64,000 bases of DNA from DATKLL01 sp035542475 (GCA_035542475.1 DATKLL010000194.1:1-64000); one strand, 5' to 3'; positions 1 through 8,910 are shown, counted from the first letter of the stretch. Translations and numbers: made by a program. Notes: generated by a model from the sequence alone, not told the origin.

Positions 1-376
1 CCTGCACAATACCCATCCTATTGTCCATGTCCGGTGCGTCAACCTTCTCTAATATCTTTTCTTTGGATCCGAGAGAGACCAATTGATGAAGGTCCTTCTC
101 TTCTTTTTTCAAAGATGACAGCGTAGTATTGAAATCCGCCACCTTTCTTGAATATTCAAGAATCTGTTTTTCCATGACATGGTATTTGACGGCATCGGGG
201 ATCATGGAGAAGATGTAAACGGCGCCCACAAAAAAACAAATGACCGATAGAAGGACACCAGCGACAGGCACATTTAAATTCAATGATCTTCCGGGATTGC
301 CGTGGGGGATAAACATGATGCTGATGGGCGTAACGGCTTGTCCACAGAATTTTTTAAATCTTTGATAACCTGACAC
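1..376 (-). CDS. M23-type peptidase, N-terminal part (partial)
   Basis: The minus strand is open to the window edge, so the C-terminal part is missing. A GTG at 374-376 lies four bases after a GGGGGG ribosome binding stretch; an in-frame ATG at 314-316 is the alternative. The visible 125 residues are a short basic leader, the phrase IMFIPHGNPGRSLNL, one membrane helix (VAGVLLSVICFFVGAVYIF) and a charged coiled-coil-like segment. This layout is typical of membrane-anchored M23 (lysostaphin-like) murein endopeptidases, whose catalytic domain would follow. That domain is not visible, so the family call rests on layout only; another coiled-coil envelope protein is possible. Confidence 0.55.
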   Translation of the reverse strand, partial: MSGYQRFKKFCGQAVTPISIMFIPHGNPGRSLNLNVPVAGVLLSVICFFVGAVYIFSMIPDAVKYHVMEKQILEYSRKVADFNTTLSSLKKEEKDLHQLVSLGSKEKILEKVDAPDMDNRMGIVQ

Positions 377-775
377 GATGCCCCCCTTGCGCAATAAGGT
401 TTATATTCTATGGCTGATGATGAAAGAGAGATGACATAAAAATGAATATTTTTTTTGCTGTCGTTTGCGGAACAGGCCGGTTTTCATGACAGATAGCCGG
501 CTTAGTTTCCCTTAAAATGTTGTATTGGAAATAATAAAAACTTTAGAAAATCAAATCGTACTGTGAATACCAAAGTCAAAGGACACTGGACTCTTTAAAA
601 AGCAATTAACATACCATCTGTCGAGGATAAACAACCCCTTTTCAGAACGGCAGAAACATCATTTTTGATAACGGCAAATTAGACATTTTATTTTTTTTGA
701 AGCACAAAAATGTTTCTGATGCAGTCAGTAAAAAACAGGTAATTTTCACCAATCATACGTAAAAATTTACCTTGT
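377..775. other. gene-free AT-rich stretch
   Basis: About 400 bases upstream of both flanking genes. I see only very short open frames with no family resemblance, poly-T runs, and no convincing promoter, hairpin or RNA gene. Confidence 0.5.
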
Positions 776-890
776 CACCCTGAGCCTGTCGAAGGGCCTG
801 TCATCCCCGCTCTTTTTTTTGTCATTCCCGCCTCCCTCCCTGTCATTCCCGCCCCCTTCCTCGTCATTCCCGCGAAAGCGGGAATCCAGA
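776..890. repeat. intergenic palindromic repeat cluster 1
   Basis: Holds a CCCTGAGCCTGTCGAAGGG module, two degenerate GTCATTCCCGCC units, and one full GTCATTCCCGCGAAAGCGGG unit (about 862-881) followed by AATCCA. The CCCGC/GCGGG arms form a small hairpin. The same modules recur at least seven times before 10.5 kb. The cluster ends about 110 bases before the start codon at 1002. Confidence 0.8.
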
Positions 891-1001
891 CTTCTTAGTT
901 TTTGCCCATCTTTCAAAAACCCCTTGAAAGATGAATACGGTTTCAATAAACTAAACAATATAACTTTTAATTATGACAGGATAATAGAAAGGAGAAAGAT
1001 C

Positions 1002-1199
1002 ATGACTCCAATTAAGCACGCTAAAAAATGTTTTTTGGATAATATGCGTTTGTGCGCCGATTATGACAATGAGCCGGAAAAATATAACTTATATAGTGGG
1101 CTCGCCAGCCTTGCCGATTCAATTGAGGAATTACATAAGACAATAGATGACGTTAAATACTCACTTCAAGCTTTAGGGGCAGTTTTGGACAAGAAGTAG
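1002..1199 (+). CDS. small hypothetical protein, 65 aa
   Basis: The ATG at 1002 follows GAAAGGAG (988-994) at good spacing, which is why I reject the longer open frame that runs through the repeat cluster upstream. The product is soluble, acidic and probably helical, with two cysteines near the N-terminus (KKCFLDNMRLC) and a leucine-rich helix ending at DKK. I do not recognise the family. It stands alone about 100 bases before the FAD oxidoreductase and on the same strand, so co-transcription is possible. Confidence 0.6.
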   Translation: MTPIKHAKKCFLDNMRLCADYDNEPEKYNLYSGLASLADSIEELHKTIDDVKYSLQALGAVLDKK

Positions 1200-1298
1200 A
1201 TCTTTTACCTATTACCCGTGACCCGAACATCATTCTCTGCGCATTAATTGTTTCTGAGTAAAAATAAGCCTTTTGACTCCTGAAAGGAGATGAGCGGG

Positions 1299-2513
1299 AT
1301 GAATATCGTAATAATCGGTGCAAGCGCTGCCGGACTTTCCTGCCTTAACACCCTTTGCACAATTTCCCTTCAGGCAAACATTACCGTCATATCTGCTGAG
1401 AGATACCCTCCATACAGACGATGCTTTCTGCCTTATTACCTCAGTAACTCCATGACTGAACAGGAATTGACTATCAGTTCTCCATCCGACTATCCATCGA
1501 ACGTACACTTTATTTTGGGACAAAAAGCAGAAAAGATAGATGTGCAAAAAAAGACTGTCCGTATTTCAGACGGCAGGGAGCTCGGATATGACAAACTTCT
1601 TATTGCCGTGGGCGCTGATGCGGTACAACCGAAATACTACGCCGAGGGAAGAAGAACGTTCACCCTGCGCAATCTGGATGATGCGAAAAAAATAATCGAC
1701 GCAGCGAAAGGAAGAGCGGTCGTGTTAGGGGGCGGTTTTGTAGGGATACAAACCGTATGTGCTTTGCTTGAACGGAATATCAAGACTCATATGGTGATCA
1801 CCTCCCGGCACCTCCTTGCCATGTTTTTAGACAAAGCTTCTGCTAGGTATATTGAAAAAGACCTTGTTGATATGGGTATAGAAATCACAACCCGTGATAA
1901 TGTTGCCGATATCACCTGGCACAAGAATCAGCTCAAAGTCTTTCTGTCTTCCGGCATAGCGTTGGAGACTGATGTAGTAGTGGTGTGCAAGGGTTTTAAG
2001 CCATCGGTGGATTTGGCGAAGGCATCAGGTATTAAAGTCAACGAAGGGATTTCTGTAAATGAATATCTTGAGACATCCGCCCCGGACATATTTGCTGCCG
2101 GTGATTGCTGTGAGACGATAGACCTGGCCTGGAATAAAGTTCGAACAATCGACCTCTGGCCTGCGGCCGTGGAACAAGGCCGTTTCGCGGCGTTGAACAT
2201 GTCCGGCACCAGATCCCGTTACCCCGGAAGCATTAGAATGAACAGTTTGCAAACGAAAGCTTTTCACCTTATATCGGCAGGAGTCTTGAAAGGCGAACCC
2301 GGATTGACCATCTATGAAAAGTATATGCCCTCCAGAAATCAGTTCAGAAAATTCGCCCTCAGGGGCAATGTCCCCGTGGGTATGGCTTTTTATAACTGTC
2401 CCGAAGAAGCCGGACTTTTTGTCAACGTAATAAAAAAAGCTATGCCCCTTACAGTAAACCCTGAAAATATCGTTAACGGTGATGTCAGCATACATGATCT
2501 CATGAAACCTTGA
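1299..2513 (+). CDS. NAD(P)/FAD-dependent oxidoreductase
   Basis: A 404-residue flavoprotein of the pyridine nucleotide-disulfide oxidoreductase superfamily. It has an FAD dinucleotide motif GASAAG at residues 7-12, a central NAD(P)-binding motif GGGFVG near residue 147, and the C-terminal FAD motif DIFAAGDC near residue 260. A lone cysteine in PYRRCFLPYYLSN sits about where NADH oxidase or CoA-disulfide reductase relatives carry a redox cysteine; whether it is catalytic cannot be told. I chose the ATG at 1299 because AAGGAG (1284-1289) is nine bases upstream, whereas the ATG at 1290 overlaps that site. The electron acceptor is unknown; nitrite-reductase-like and rubredoxin-reductase-like roles are alternatives. 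Confidence 0.8.
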   Translation: MNIVIIGASAAGLSCLNTLCTISLQANITVISAERYPPYRRCFLPYYLSNSMTEQELTISSPSDYPSNVHFILGQKAEKIDVQKKTVRISDGRELGYDKLLIAVGADAVQPKYYAEGRRTFTLRNLDDAKKIIDAAKGRAVVLGGGFVGIQTVCALLERNIKTHMVITSRHLLAMFLDKASARYIEKDLVDMGIEITTRDNVADITWHKNQLKVFLSSGIALETDVVVVCKGFKPSVDLAKASGIKVNEGISVNEYLETSAPDIFAAGDCCETIDLAWNKVRTIDLWPAAVEQGRFAALNMSGTRSRYPGSIRMNSLQTKAFHLISAGVLKGEPGLTIYEKYMPSRNQFRKFALRGNVPVGMAFYNCPEEAGLFVNVIKKAMPLTVNPENIVNGDVSIHDLMKP

Positions 2514-2517
2514 TCTT

Positions 2518-2670
2518 CTCTCCCCCTTTCATAAAGGGGGATTGAGGGGGATTTTTCATATCAATATTCTTCCGGTCACCTCCACCCCGTTATCGTCATT
2601 CCCGCGAAAGCGGGAATCCAAGACTAACTCATCATTCCCGACCTGATCGGGAATCCAAGACCAATCGGTA
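2518..2670. repeat. intergenic palindromic repeat cluster 2
   Basis: Three module types lie side by side: CCCCCTTTCATAAAGGGGG (2522-2540), CATTCCCGCGAAAGCGGG (2595-2612) and CATTCCCGACCTGATCGGG (2632-2650), the last two followed by AATCCAAGAC. The first is a strong hairpin just after the FAD oxidoreductase stop and may act as a transcription terminator. The remaining 150 bases to 2820 hold no gene I can see. Confidence 0.8.
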
Positions 2671-2819
2671 GTCAGTTCTTTTTGCATTTTGCATTTTACA
2701 TTTCTCAGAAATCTCTTGACTGCTTCCCTATTCAGTTATACTTTTTTACTTAACACGCGTAATAGTCGTCGTTGCCACTCAAACCATAGGCGAATTAACT
2801 ATTAAAGAATCATTCCCAT

Positions 2820-3548
2820 ATGATTAGTAAAGTTGCAGTTGTAAGTCATTACAGAGAGGACATTGTTCCTGTCCTCGAACAATCAGGAATAGAAATTTCG
2901 GATAAATCTCCAGATGCTGTCGTAGCATATGGAGGGGATGGTATTTTTTTGTCTTCTGAGAGAGAGTTCCCCGGCCTGCCGAAATTTCCTCTCCGGGACA
3001 GCAGGACTTCACCGCTTTGCGCTGCGCATAATACCAGGGACCTTGTAGAACGTTTCGCTTCCGGAAAACTTGAAAAAAACGTGCTGATCAAAATTGACGG
3101 ATTTTTCAGGAATAAAAAAATTACTGCACTGAATGATATTTTTCTTCACAGCATTAACAGAAACACGGCAATACGGTGCGACGTATGGATTGATGATGAA
3201 CTACATCTCAAAGATGAGGCCAATGACGGCATCGGGATCGCCACACCTCACGGCAGCACCGCATATTTCAAAAACATTACGAATTGTATTTTCAGATCCG
3301 GGATTGGCCTTGCATTCAGCAATTCAAGGGATCACTCAAGCCACATTATCGTCCCTGAAAATTCTGTCATAAAAATAAAGGTTACACGCGGCCCGGTCTT
3401 AGTGATTAACGACAACTCAACCGAAACAAGCAGACTCGAATCGGGTGAAGAGATATCAGTTAGGAAATCTGAAGAAAGCCTTGTAGTCTATGGATTAAAA
3501 GATTTCATGTGCCAGGCATGCAGGGCATTGAGGCATGCGAAAATATAA
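2820..3548 (+). CDS. NAD kinase-like protein
   Basis: 242 residues with the diacylglycerol/NAD kinase signature GGDG at residues 38-41, an ALNDIFLH segment where NAD kinases have the N(E/D) pair, and the glycine/serine-rich TPHGSTAYFKN loop around residue 140. It is shorter than typical bacterial NAD kinases (about 290 residues) and the start lacks a clear ribosome binding site. The expected role is ATP-dependent phosphorylation of NAD to NADP, but the sequence is divergent and a different phosphoacceptor is possible. It overlaps or abuts the HD-domain gene downstream, suggesting co-expression. Confidence 0.7.
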   Translation: MISKVAVVSHYREDIVPVLEQSGIEISDKSPDAVVAYGGDGIFLSSEREFPGLPKFPLRDSRTSPLCAAHNTRDLVERFASGKLEKNVLIKIDGFFRNKKITALNDIFLHSINRNTAIRCDVWIDDELHLKDEANDGIGIATPHGSTAYFKNITNCIFRSGIGLAFSNSRDHSSHIIVPENSVIKIKVTRGPVLVINDNSTETSRLESGEEISVRKSEESLVVYGLKDFMCQACRALRHAKI

Positions 3549-3579
3549 GTTGGAGCAGTCTAAGGTAGAAGGCATTGCA

Positions 3580-4149
3580 ATGGATATGGCTAAAAGCATA
3601 AGTGATATAATTCCCTCCAGAGAGGAATGTGAAAAACTCATGGTACAACACTCCATGCGACCGAATATCGTTGAGCATTCCATTCAGGTTATGAACGTTT
3701 CACTGGCGATCACAGACAATCTTAAAAATGGTGTGTCATTAAACAGGGACCTGGTTACTGCCGGAGCGCTCCTTCACGACATCACCAAGACAAGATCTCT
3801 TGAAACAAACGAACGACATGATATATCCGGCGGAGAGTTTCTCCGGGAAATGGGATTTACAAGTGTAGCTGAGATTGTGGAGCAGCATATTATCTTTAAG
3901 AATTTCAATCCCCAGGGCAGACTTGAGGAGCGTGAGATAATATTCTATGCTGATAAGAGGGTGAACCATGACAAGATAGTGACCATCGATGAAAGGGTGC
4001 ATTATCTGATACAACGATATGGAGATACGGAGGAAATAAGAAGCCACATATTACGAAACAAAAACTTGGTGCTTGCTGTTGAAAGAAAGATTACCGATTT
4101 TATGAAAATTGACATTAATCGCGCTATCGAGGAAATAAAAGCCGGTTGA
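3580..4149 (+). CDS. HD domain phosphohydrolase
   Basis: About 189 residues with the HD motif in GALLHDITKTR, an upstream histidine in NIVEHSIQVM, and a later HDISGGEF...EQHI pattern supplying further metal ligands. This is the arrangement of small HDIG/YqeK-like metal-dependent phosphohydrolases. The start at 3580 has AAGGTAGAAGG upstream. An in-frame ATG at 3535 would overlap the preceding NAD-kinase-like gene by 14 bases and cannot be excluded. Pairing a nucleotide kinase-like gene with an HD hydrolase hints at nucleotide turnover; the substrate is unknown. Confidence 0.75.
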   Translation: MDMAKSISDIIPSREECEKLMVQHSMRPNIVEHSIQVMNVSLAITDNLKNGVSLNRDLVTAGALLHDITKTRSLETNERHDISGGEFLREMGFTSVAEIVEQHIIFKNFNPQGRLEEREIIFYADKRVNHDKIVTIDERVHYLIQRYGDTEEIRSHILRNKNLVLAVERKITDFMKIDINRAIEEIKAG

Positions 4150-4159
4150 GATCAACCGC

Positions 4160-4475
4160 CCCTCATCCCTACCCCTCTGTCACCCCCCACTCCGTTCGGG
4201 AATCCAGTACAAATTCCTCCCCCTTTTGTAAACGGGGATTGAGGGGGATTTTGCATATCTTTTTTTTAGGATTCCCCCCCTTTGTCATTCCCGACCTGAT
4301 CGGGAATCCAAGAACAAACCTTCCTGTCACACCGAGCCCGTCGAAGGGCCTATCATTCCCACGAAAGCGGGAATCCACGACAATCATGTCATTCCCGCCC
4401 CCTCATCGTCATTCCCGCGAAAGCGGGAATCCAAGACCAACGTGTCATTCCCGACCTGATCGGAAATCCAGTCTT
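4160..4475. repeat. intergenic palindromic repeat cluster 3 (largest)
   Basis: About 315 bases built almost wholly of modules: CCCCCTTTTGTAAACGGGG, CATTCCCGACCTGATCGGG (twice, one degenerate), GAGCCCGTCGAAGGGCC, and CATTCCCRCGAAAGCGGG (three copies). Open frames on both strands here code only for repeat-derived peptides and I leave them out. The cluster separates the rightward HD gene from the leftward HEPN-like pair. Confidence 0.85.
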
Positions 4476-4603
4476 TCTGTCATCTACATTTTTATTTTGT
4501 ATTTTACATTTTGCATTTCTCAGAAATCCCTTGACGGATTTCACATACAGGTATAGTTCCACTTAAAATTCCAATGCATACGAAGAATGTTTATATAAGC
4601 GTA

Positions 4604-5092
4604 TCAGGTAATAACCATTTTGTAGATTGCTCGAACTTTCTCCGTTAGTGCCGCGATTTCATCACATCTTTTTATGATGTCCCGCTTCTTTAATCTGTTG
4701 AAGTTATTTTGGAATCCTTTTCTACGGTTTGCTCTTCCCTTAGCACAAACAGCAAAGCGACGTGGTGATTCATCAGAACGCAACCAGAGGCTGTGCACAA
4801 ATTGATTACGAACTTCATTTATTCTATGGATTTCGCCGATTGTATCGTCTGTAAGGCGGAGAACATCGGCGTCATCACAATATTCATGAACGATAGCGCC
4901 GAATGCATTCAACAACGCCTGAAAAGAGAGCTGTGAAGCTAAAATTTCGCCGGCTGGGGCACCAATATTTGGTATTTCTAAAATTACGCCGCGAAGCCAC
5001 TCCTCCAAGAGCGAGAAATATGCAATAAAACGTCCAATTGCAGATTCTACTCCTGGAGGCAATTGTGAAGAGAATCTTTTATTCATAGCCAC
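4604..5092 (-). CDS. hypothetical protein with HEPN-like RN(x)3H motif
   Basis: 162 residues, mostly helical by eye. The segment INEVRNQFVHS near residue 105 matches the Rx4H catalytic signature of HEPN-domain RNases, with asparagine after the arginine as is common there. No other domain is recognised. It follows the 338-residue gene on the same strand with a 47-base gap, so the two are probably one transcript. The pair is flanked by repeat clusters. Function as an RNase toxin or defence component is inference from one short motif; a structural HEPN-fold protein is the alternative. Confidence 0.5.
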   Translation of the reverse strand: MAMNKRFSSQLPPGVESAIGRFIAYFSLLEEWLRGVILEIPNIGAPAGEILASQLSFQALLNAFGAIVHEYCDDADVLRLTDDTIGEIHRINEVRNQFVHSLWLRSDESPRRFAVCAKGRANRRKGFQNNFNRLKKRDIIKRCDEIAALTEKVRAIYKMVIT

Positions 5093-5139
5093 ATAAAGTT
5101 CAGAACTATCTAAATGATTGGCATATTGCTCGCCATCTT

Positions 5140-6156
5140 TTACTCCAATAACTCCCGCATCTCCAACCCTCTTTTGAATGGAGGCCAGAATCCTAATCGA
5201 CTCAACAGCAGTCTTCTTGCCAACATTCTTACATTTTCGACATCATATGCTGTTAAAGAAGATACTACTTCACTCATCTTATGCGAAGATATCTTACTTC
5301 TTAAGAAGCTAGCTATATTTATTGCATCAATCATTGCAAGCTCGCAATCCCTTACATAAGGACCTTTTGCCCAGCTACACTTGCCTTTTGAGGGCAGTTG
5401 TTTCGACTTTTCTATGCGTGTAGGTTTTCCCCTCAGATCCCAAGGAAATGTTTCCTTTGGATTTATTCCTGCCATTTTAAGCCTTTGCTCCAAGTCATTT
5501 TGAACTATTGGATTCCATTTGCCCTTTATCATGGAAGGGTTGTTTGCTGATGCTCTTATTTCCAAACCTATTTCCTCAATTGTAGAATAGGCGGCAATAA
5601 TAGAGTAAGCATATCGAACATGATTAGAAGTAAGAGGCGAAACACCGAGGTGCTCAGTTGCGCACGATGGATCAATATCAACTCTAAATATGCTGTGCAG
5701 TCTAGAGGCGAAACCGAACTTAGTCAATGCATACTTATATGCCCTTTGATGACTTGCTCTTGCTGCAATCTTACATGAAACTGGGAAACCGTCGGTCTGA
5801 CATGTACTTGACGGTAATGGCCCGAACTTATCTTCTGAAAATATTTCTGAACGCTCTTTCTCATCTTTCGGAATAGCCACTCCGCATTCGAACATTAACG
5901 GTTCACCAGTACTCAGCAAAGTAGCGCAGTTGATCATTTCTAGTGCGTTTTGGGCGGTATTGAAGCTACAGGCGCATATGGTGACTTCTCTAATATCCGC
6001 CTTCTTGTGATCGTAGTATATCTCACCCCTGAATTTCTCACAAGTCGGAGTTCTTTCAAAATTGATGGTCCATCCTTTACCTTTATATGGTGAAGAAGGA
6101 TAGAAACTCCAATCTGAAGAAATTAGGCCCGTGTAATATGTTTTGAGCTTTTTCAA
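5140..6156 (-). CDS. hypothetical protein with C-terminal HEPN-like segment
   Basis: 338 residues, no signal peptide or membrane helix. The first ~150 residues are beta-rich with several cysteines (CACSFN, CQTDGFPVSC, CATLL). The last third is helical: SIIAAYSTIEEIGLEI, then FLRSKISSHKMSEV, where R-x5-H fits the HEPN Rx4-6H pattern, then DVENVRMLARRLLLSRLGFW. I do not recognise a named family. It precedes the smaller HEPN-like gene on the same strand. Possible roles are an RNA-targeting defence or stress protein. The HEPN call is weak because no structure-level comparison was possible. Confidence 0.45.
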   Translation of the reverse strand: MKKLKTYYTGLISSDWSFYPSSPYKGKGWTINFERTPTCEKFRGEIYYDHKKADIREVTICACSFNTAQNALEMINCATLLSTGEPLMFECGVAIPKDEKERSEIFSEDKFGPLPSSTCQTDGFPVSCKIAARASHQRAYKYALTKFGFASRLHSIFRVDIDPSCATEHLGVSPLTSNHVRYAYSIIAAYSTIEEIGLEIRASANNPSMIKGKWNPIVQNDLEQRLKMAGINPKETFPWDLRGKPTRIEKSKQLPSKGKCSWAKGPYVRDCELAMIDAINIASFLRSKISSHKMSEVVSSLTAYDVENVRMLARRLLLSRLGFWPPFKRGLEMRELLE

Positions 6157-6298
6157 TAATCGATCCCCAAATGCAATTTTTCTGACTTTATTTTAATGCC
6201 TTACTGAAGAATTTCTGTCAATACTCAAGAAGGTGTCCCAAGAAAGTGTATGAATTACTAAGATTGAAAATAGTAATCAGGAATTAAACGGGACGGTT

Positions 6299-7132
6299 CT
6301 ATTTATTTTTTATTGTTCCAGAGTCGCTCCGTGATGCTTTTTGGGATATGGAGATAATTTCTTCCAACTTTACTTCCGGATGATGGTACCTCTCATACCG
6401 GGGAGTTCTTTTTCCATATTGTATCGCTTCTTTCGGGCACCATTGGATGCAGGCTAGGCATTGTTCACAATGGTGCAGCCACAAGGGTTTACCCGCTTTC
6501 AGATCAATGTTTCCGCAAGGGCAGATTTTTTTGCAGATGCCGCAGGTATTACATTTACTATCGACCCAAAAATTCTTATCCAATGTGGGAATATGCGGAA
6601 AAGATTTTTTATAAAACCAGGAAAATAGAATATTCTGCCATAGCGGCCCTTTTTCTACACGACGTCGTTCTCTTTTAGCAATAATCGCAGAGACTGTTTG
6701 AATCTTTTCCCTTGCTTCGCTTATCCTCCGCATACGCTTATCTTCCGATCCCGGCCTGCCCCATGGAATATAGTTGGACGGCATAACAATAGCAAAACCC
6801 GATGAGAGAAATAATCCTCTTGATTTCATGAGTTTCTTCAATTGCAGCAATGTGGCAGCCACCTGTCCCGCATTGACAGCAAGGGCAAAGTAGTACTTGG
6901 ATGTATCGATGGCTAATGAATTGAGGAAGGTGATAACCGGCTGCGGCAAACCCCATACATGGACAGGAAAGATGATGCCAATTGCGTCGGCTCGGCTCTG
7001 AACCGCATTACCGGTGGCCCACAGCATGGGGATAAGCTCGGCATCGCCAAGTTTGCCTGCCAGAGTGCGGGCAGCCCAAAGAGAATTGCCCGTGCCGGTG
7101 GTGAAAAAGAGATCAGTTTTCATGATTAACAC
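6299..7132 (-). CDS. EFR1-type flavodoxin-ferredoxin fusion
   Basis: 277 residues. The N-terminal flavodoxin-like domain carries the FMN phosphate loop FFTTGTGNS at residues 9-17 and GIIFPVHVWGLPQP near residue 55. The C-terminal part holds two [4Fe-4S] motifs, CNTCGICKKICPCG and CEQCLACIQWCPKEA, around residues 193-235. This order is that of EFR1 family ferrodoxins, cytoplasmic electron carriers whose partners are mostly unknown. Both ATG 7132 and ATG 7123 are possible starts; neither has a strong ribosome binding site. Single gene, divergent from the monooxygenase gene across a repeat cluster. Confidence 0.85.
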   Translation of the reverse strand: MLIMKTDLFFTTGTGNSLWAARTLAGKLGDAELIPMLWATGNAVQSRADAIGIIFPVHVWGLPQPVITFLNSLAIDTSKYYFALAVNAGQVAATLLQLKKLMKSRGLFLSSGFAIVMPSNYIPWGRPGSEDKRMRRISEAREKIQTVSAIIAKRERRRVEKGPLWQNILFSWFYKKSFPHIPTLDKNFWVDSKCNTCGICKKICPCGNIDLKAGKPLWLHHCEQCLACIQWCPKEAIQYGKRTPRYERYHHPEVKLEEIISISQKASRSDSGTIKNK

Positions 7133-7199
7133 CCAAAATGTATAAAATTGAAACGCATTCTATAAAATGGTTGAGTTATGAGTCAATATTAAAGTAATC

Positions 7200-7378
7200 T
7201 ATTAGTAGATTCCCGATCAGGGTAGGGATGACAGAAAAGAAACAAAAAATCCCCCTTGATCCCCCTTTACGAAAGGGGGGATAGAAAAAGACACTGGATT
7301 CCGGATCAAGTCCGGGATGACAGATAGTCGTGGATTCCCGCCTGCGCGGGAATGACAAAGGAGGGGGCGAGAATGACA
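7200..7378. repeat. intergenic palindromic repeat cluster 4
   Basis: Modules in order: a degenerate TTCCCGATCAGG unit, CCCCCTTTACGAAAGGGGGG, CCGGATCAAGTCCGGGATGA, and GGATTCCCGCCTGCGCGGGA. The rest of the 345-base gap between 7133 and 7477 holds no gene I can see. Confidence 0.8.
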
Positions 7379-7477
7379 TGGAGGTGATTGATTAATAGAT
7401 TCAGAGTCGATTAATTGATTTTTTTAAGAACATGCATATTTTTTAAATATCGCCTTGACCGTGATGGAGGACTTGTA

Positions 7478-7786
7478 ATGATCTGTATGCTTATTAATGT
7501 TCATGTCAAACCATCAATGCTCGATGAATTTCTAGAAGTCATCAAATACGATGCAGTGCACTCGGAGAATGAACCCGGGTGTATGCGCTTCGACATACTG
7601 AGAGATAACGATGACCCGCTGAAGTTTTACTTTTACGAGGTCTACAAGGACAAAGAAGCTCAGATGGCTCACCGGAAGACACCCCATTTCGCCAAATGGG
7701 CCAAGTTCAGCGAGACAGGTTTGAATGGGGTGATAATAAGACATTCAACTACTAATTTTTACCCGACAGATGCTGAGTGGCGGTAG
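7478..7786 (+). CDS. antibiotic biosynthesis monooxygenase (ABM) domain protein
   Basis: 102 residues forming a single dimeric alpha-beta barrel domain: MICMLINVHVKPSMLDEF at the N-terminus, the NEPGCMRFDIL core, YEVYKDKEAQMAHRKTPHF, and a C-terminal strand. It resembles YgiN/LsrG-type small monooxygenases and isomerases acting on quinols or signal molecules. I chose ATG 7478 because GGAGG lies at proper spacing (7466-7470); a longer frame from 7415 lacks such a site. Substrate unknown. It heads a run of rightward single genes split by repeat clusters. Confidence 0.8.
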   Translation: MICMLINVHVKPSMLDEFLEVIKYDAVHSENEPGCMRFDILRDNDDPLKFYFYEVYKDKEAQMAHRKTPHFAKWAKFSETGLNGVIIRHSTTNFYPTDAEWR

Positions 7787-7789
7787 ACA

Positions 7790-7966
7790 GACCCTTCGAC
7801 TGACTCAGGGCGATAAGACAATTGATTCGTGGATTCCTGCTTTCGCGGGAATGACGAGGAGAGGGCGGGGATGAAAGCAAGAAAAAATCCCCCTTGGTCC
7901 CCCTTTACGAAAGGGGGAATAGAAAAAGACACTGGATTCCGGATCAAGTCCGGGATGACAAAGGTA
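7790..7966. repeat. intergenic palindromic repeat cluster 5
   Basis: Contains a degenerate CCTTCGACTGACTCAGGG module, GATTCCTGCTTTCGCGGGAA, CCCCCTTTACGAAAGGGGG and CCGGATCAAGTCCGGGATGA. The end of the last module runs directly into the GGGAGGGG ribosome binding site of the cupin gene. Confidence 0.8.
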
Positions 7967-7976
7967 GGGAGGGGCT

Positions 7977-8288
7977 ATGACTCAAAAAGTATCAAACATG
8001 AAGGATATGGTTGCCTATCAGGACGGTTCCGTCGTCAGCAAAGAAATCATCAAGAAATCGACGGGGACAGTAACAATATTCTCTTTTGACCAGGATCAGG
8101 GATTGAGCGAACATACAGCGCCCTTTGATGCTTTGGTTTATCTGCTGGATGGTGAGGCTGAGATAATCATAGCCGGGGAGCCTCATCAACTAAAAGCAGG
8201 GGAAATGATCATGATGCCCGGTGGAAAACCTCACGCATTGAAGGCGGTGAAAAGATTCAAGATGATGTTGGTGATGATACGGTCGTAA
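7977..8288 (+). CDS. cupin domain protein
   Basis: 103 residues, one cupin barrel. The metal-site motif 1 appears as EHTAPFDALVYLLDGEAEI (residues ~41-59) and motif 2 as PGGKPHAL (~80-87), so at least two histidines and one glutamate of a typical metal site are present. Small stand-alone cupins serve as dioxygenases, isomerases or ligand sensors; which applies is unknown. The start follows GGGAGGGG immediately downstream of a repeat unit. It is followed 39 bases later by the DUF1523 gene on the same strand. Confidence 0.8.
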   Translation: MTQKVSNMKDMVAYQDGSVVSKEIIKKSTGTVTIFSFDQDQGLSEHTAPFDALVYLLDGEAEIIIAGEPHQLKAGEMIMMPGGKPHALKAVKRFKMMLVMIRS

Positions 8289-8327
8289 AGACATTATCAT
8301 GAAAATCCTAAAATAGGAGTATTCAGC

Positions 8328-8666
8328 ATGGCAGAAAAAAGCACAAAGATGAAGATCAGGGCCATATTGATAGTTATCGGTGTTTGCATCTTGATGGTAT
8401 TGTATAGTTACTTTATCGCGGATACTGTCGAGACAAGAATAACGGATGCCCAGATGACGAAGGTTGACGGAAGATTCATGATCGCTACTGAGTACCGTCC
8501 TTTTATAAACGAAGATGTCTGGTATCGATTCAAGTTTGATTCCGGTACGGTGCAGAATGATGCTGTCAGGTTAAAAGGAAAGATAGTCAAAATCAAGAAA
8601 TATGGATGGAGAATGCCGATGTTCTCGATGTACGAGAATGTCTTGAAGATAACAGAGATTAAGTAG
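8328..8666 (+). CDS. DUF1523-like membrane-anchored protein
   Basis: 112 residues with one N-terminal membrane helix (IRAILIVIGVCILMVLYSYF, residues ~10-29) and a small periplasmic beta domain containing VETRITDAQ, RPFINEDVWYRFKFDSG and IKKYGWRMPMFSMYENVLKI. The ordered blocks match what I recall of the uncharacterised DUF1523 family. The ribosome binding site is AATAGGAG before ATG 8328. No function is known; it may be co-transcribed with the cupin. Confidence 0.65.
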   Translation: MAEKSTKMKIRAILIVIGVCILMVLYSYFIADTVETRITDAQMTKVDGRFMIATEYRPFINEDVWYRFKFDSGTVQNDAVRLKGKIVKIKKYGWRMPMFSMYENVLKITEIK

Positions 8667-8667
8667 A

Positions 8668-8888
8668 ATCCAGATCAGGTAGGGAATGACATGTTGGTCA
8701 TGGATTCCCGCTTTCGCGGGAATGACGAGGAGGGGGATGACAGGAAAGAAACGAAATCCCCTTTGATCCCCCTTTACGAAAGGGGGAATAGAAAAAGGCA
8801 CTGGATCCTGGATCAAGTCCGGGATGACAGGAAGGATTGTTCTTGGATTCCCGCTTTCGCGGGAATGATAAAGTGGGCGGTAATGACA
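8668..8888. repeat. intergenic palindromic repeat cluster 6
   Basis: Modules: TCCAGATCAGGTAGGGAATGA, GGATTCCCGCTTTCGCGGGA (8702-8721 and again near 8843), CCCCCTTTACGAAAGGGGG, and CCTGGATCAAGTCCGGGATG. The cluster ends just before the GAGAGGAGG ribosome binding site of the nitroreductase gene. Confidence 0.8.
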
Positions 8889-8910
8889 GAGGAGTGAGAG
8901 GAGGTTGAAT

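Noticed and set aside
819..1001. Upstream extension of the 65-residue gene.
   Set aside because: The extension is repeat-derived and the inner ATG has the better ribosome binding site.
4146..4556. 136-codon open frame on the plus strand.
   Set aside because: It is translated palindromic repeats (FPRKREST, VIPDLIGNP type peptides) with no independent support.
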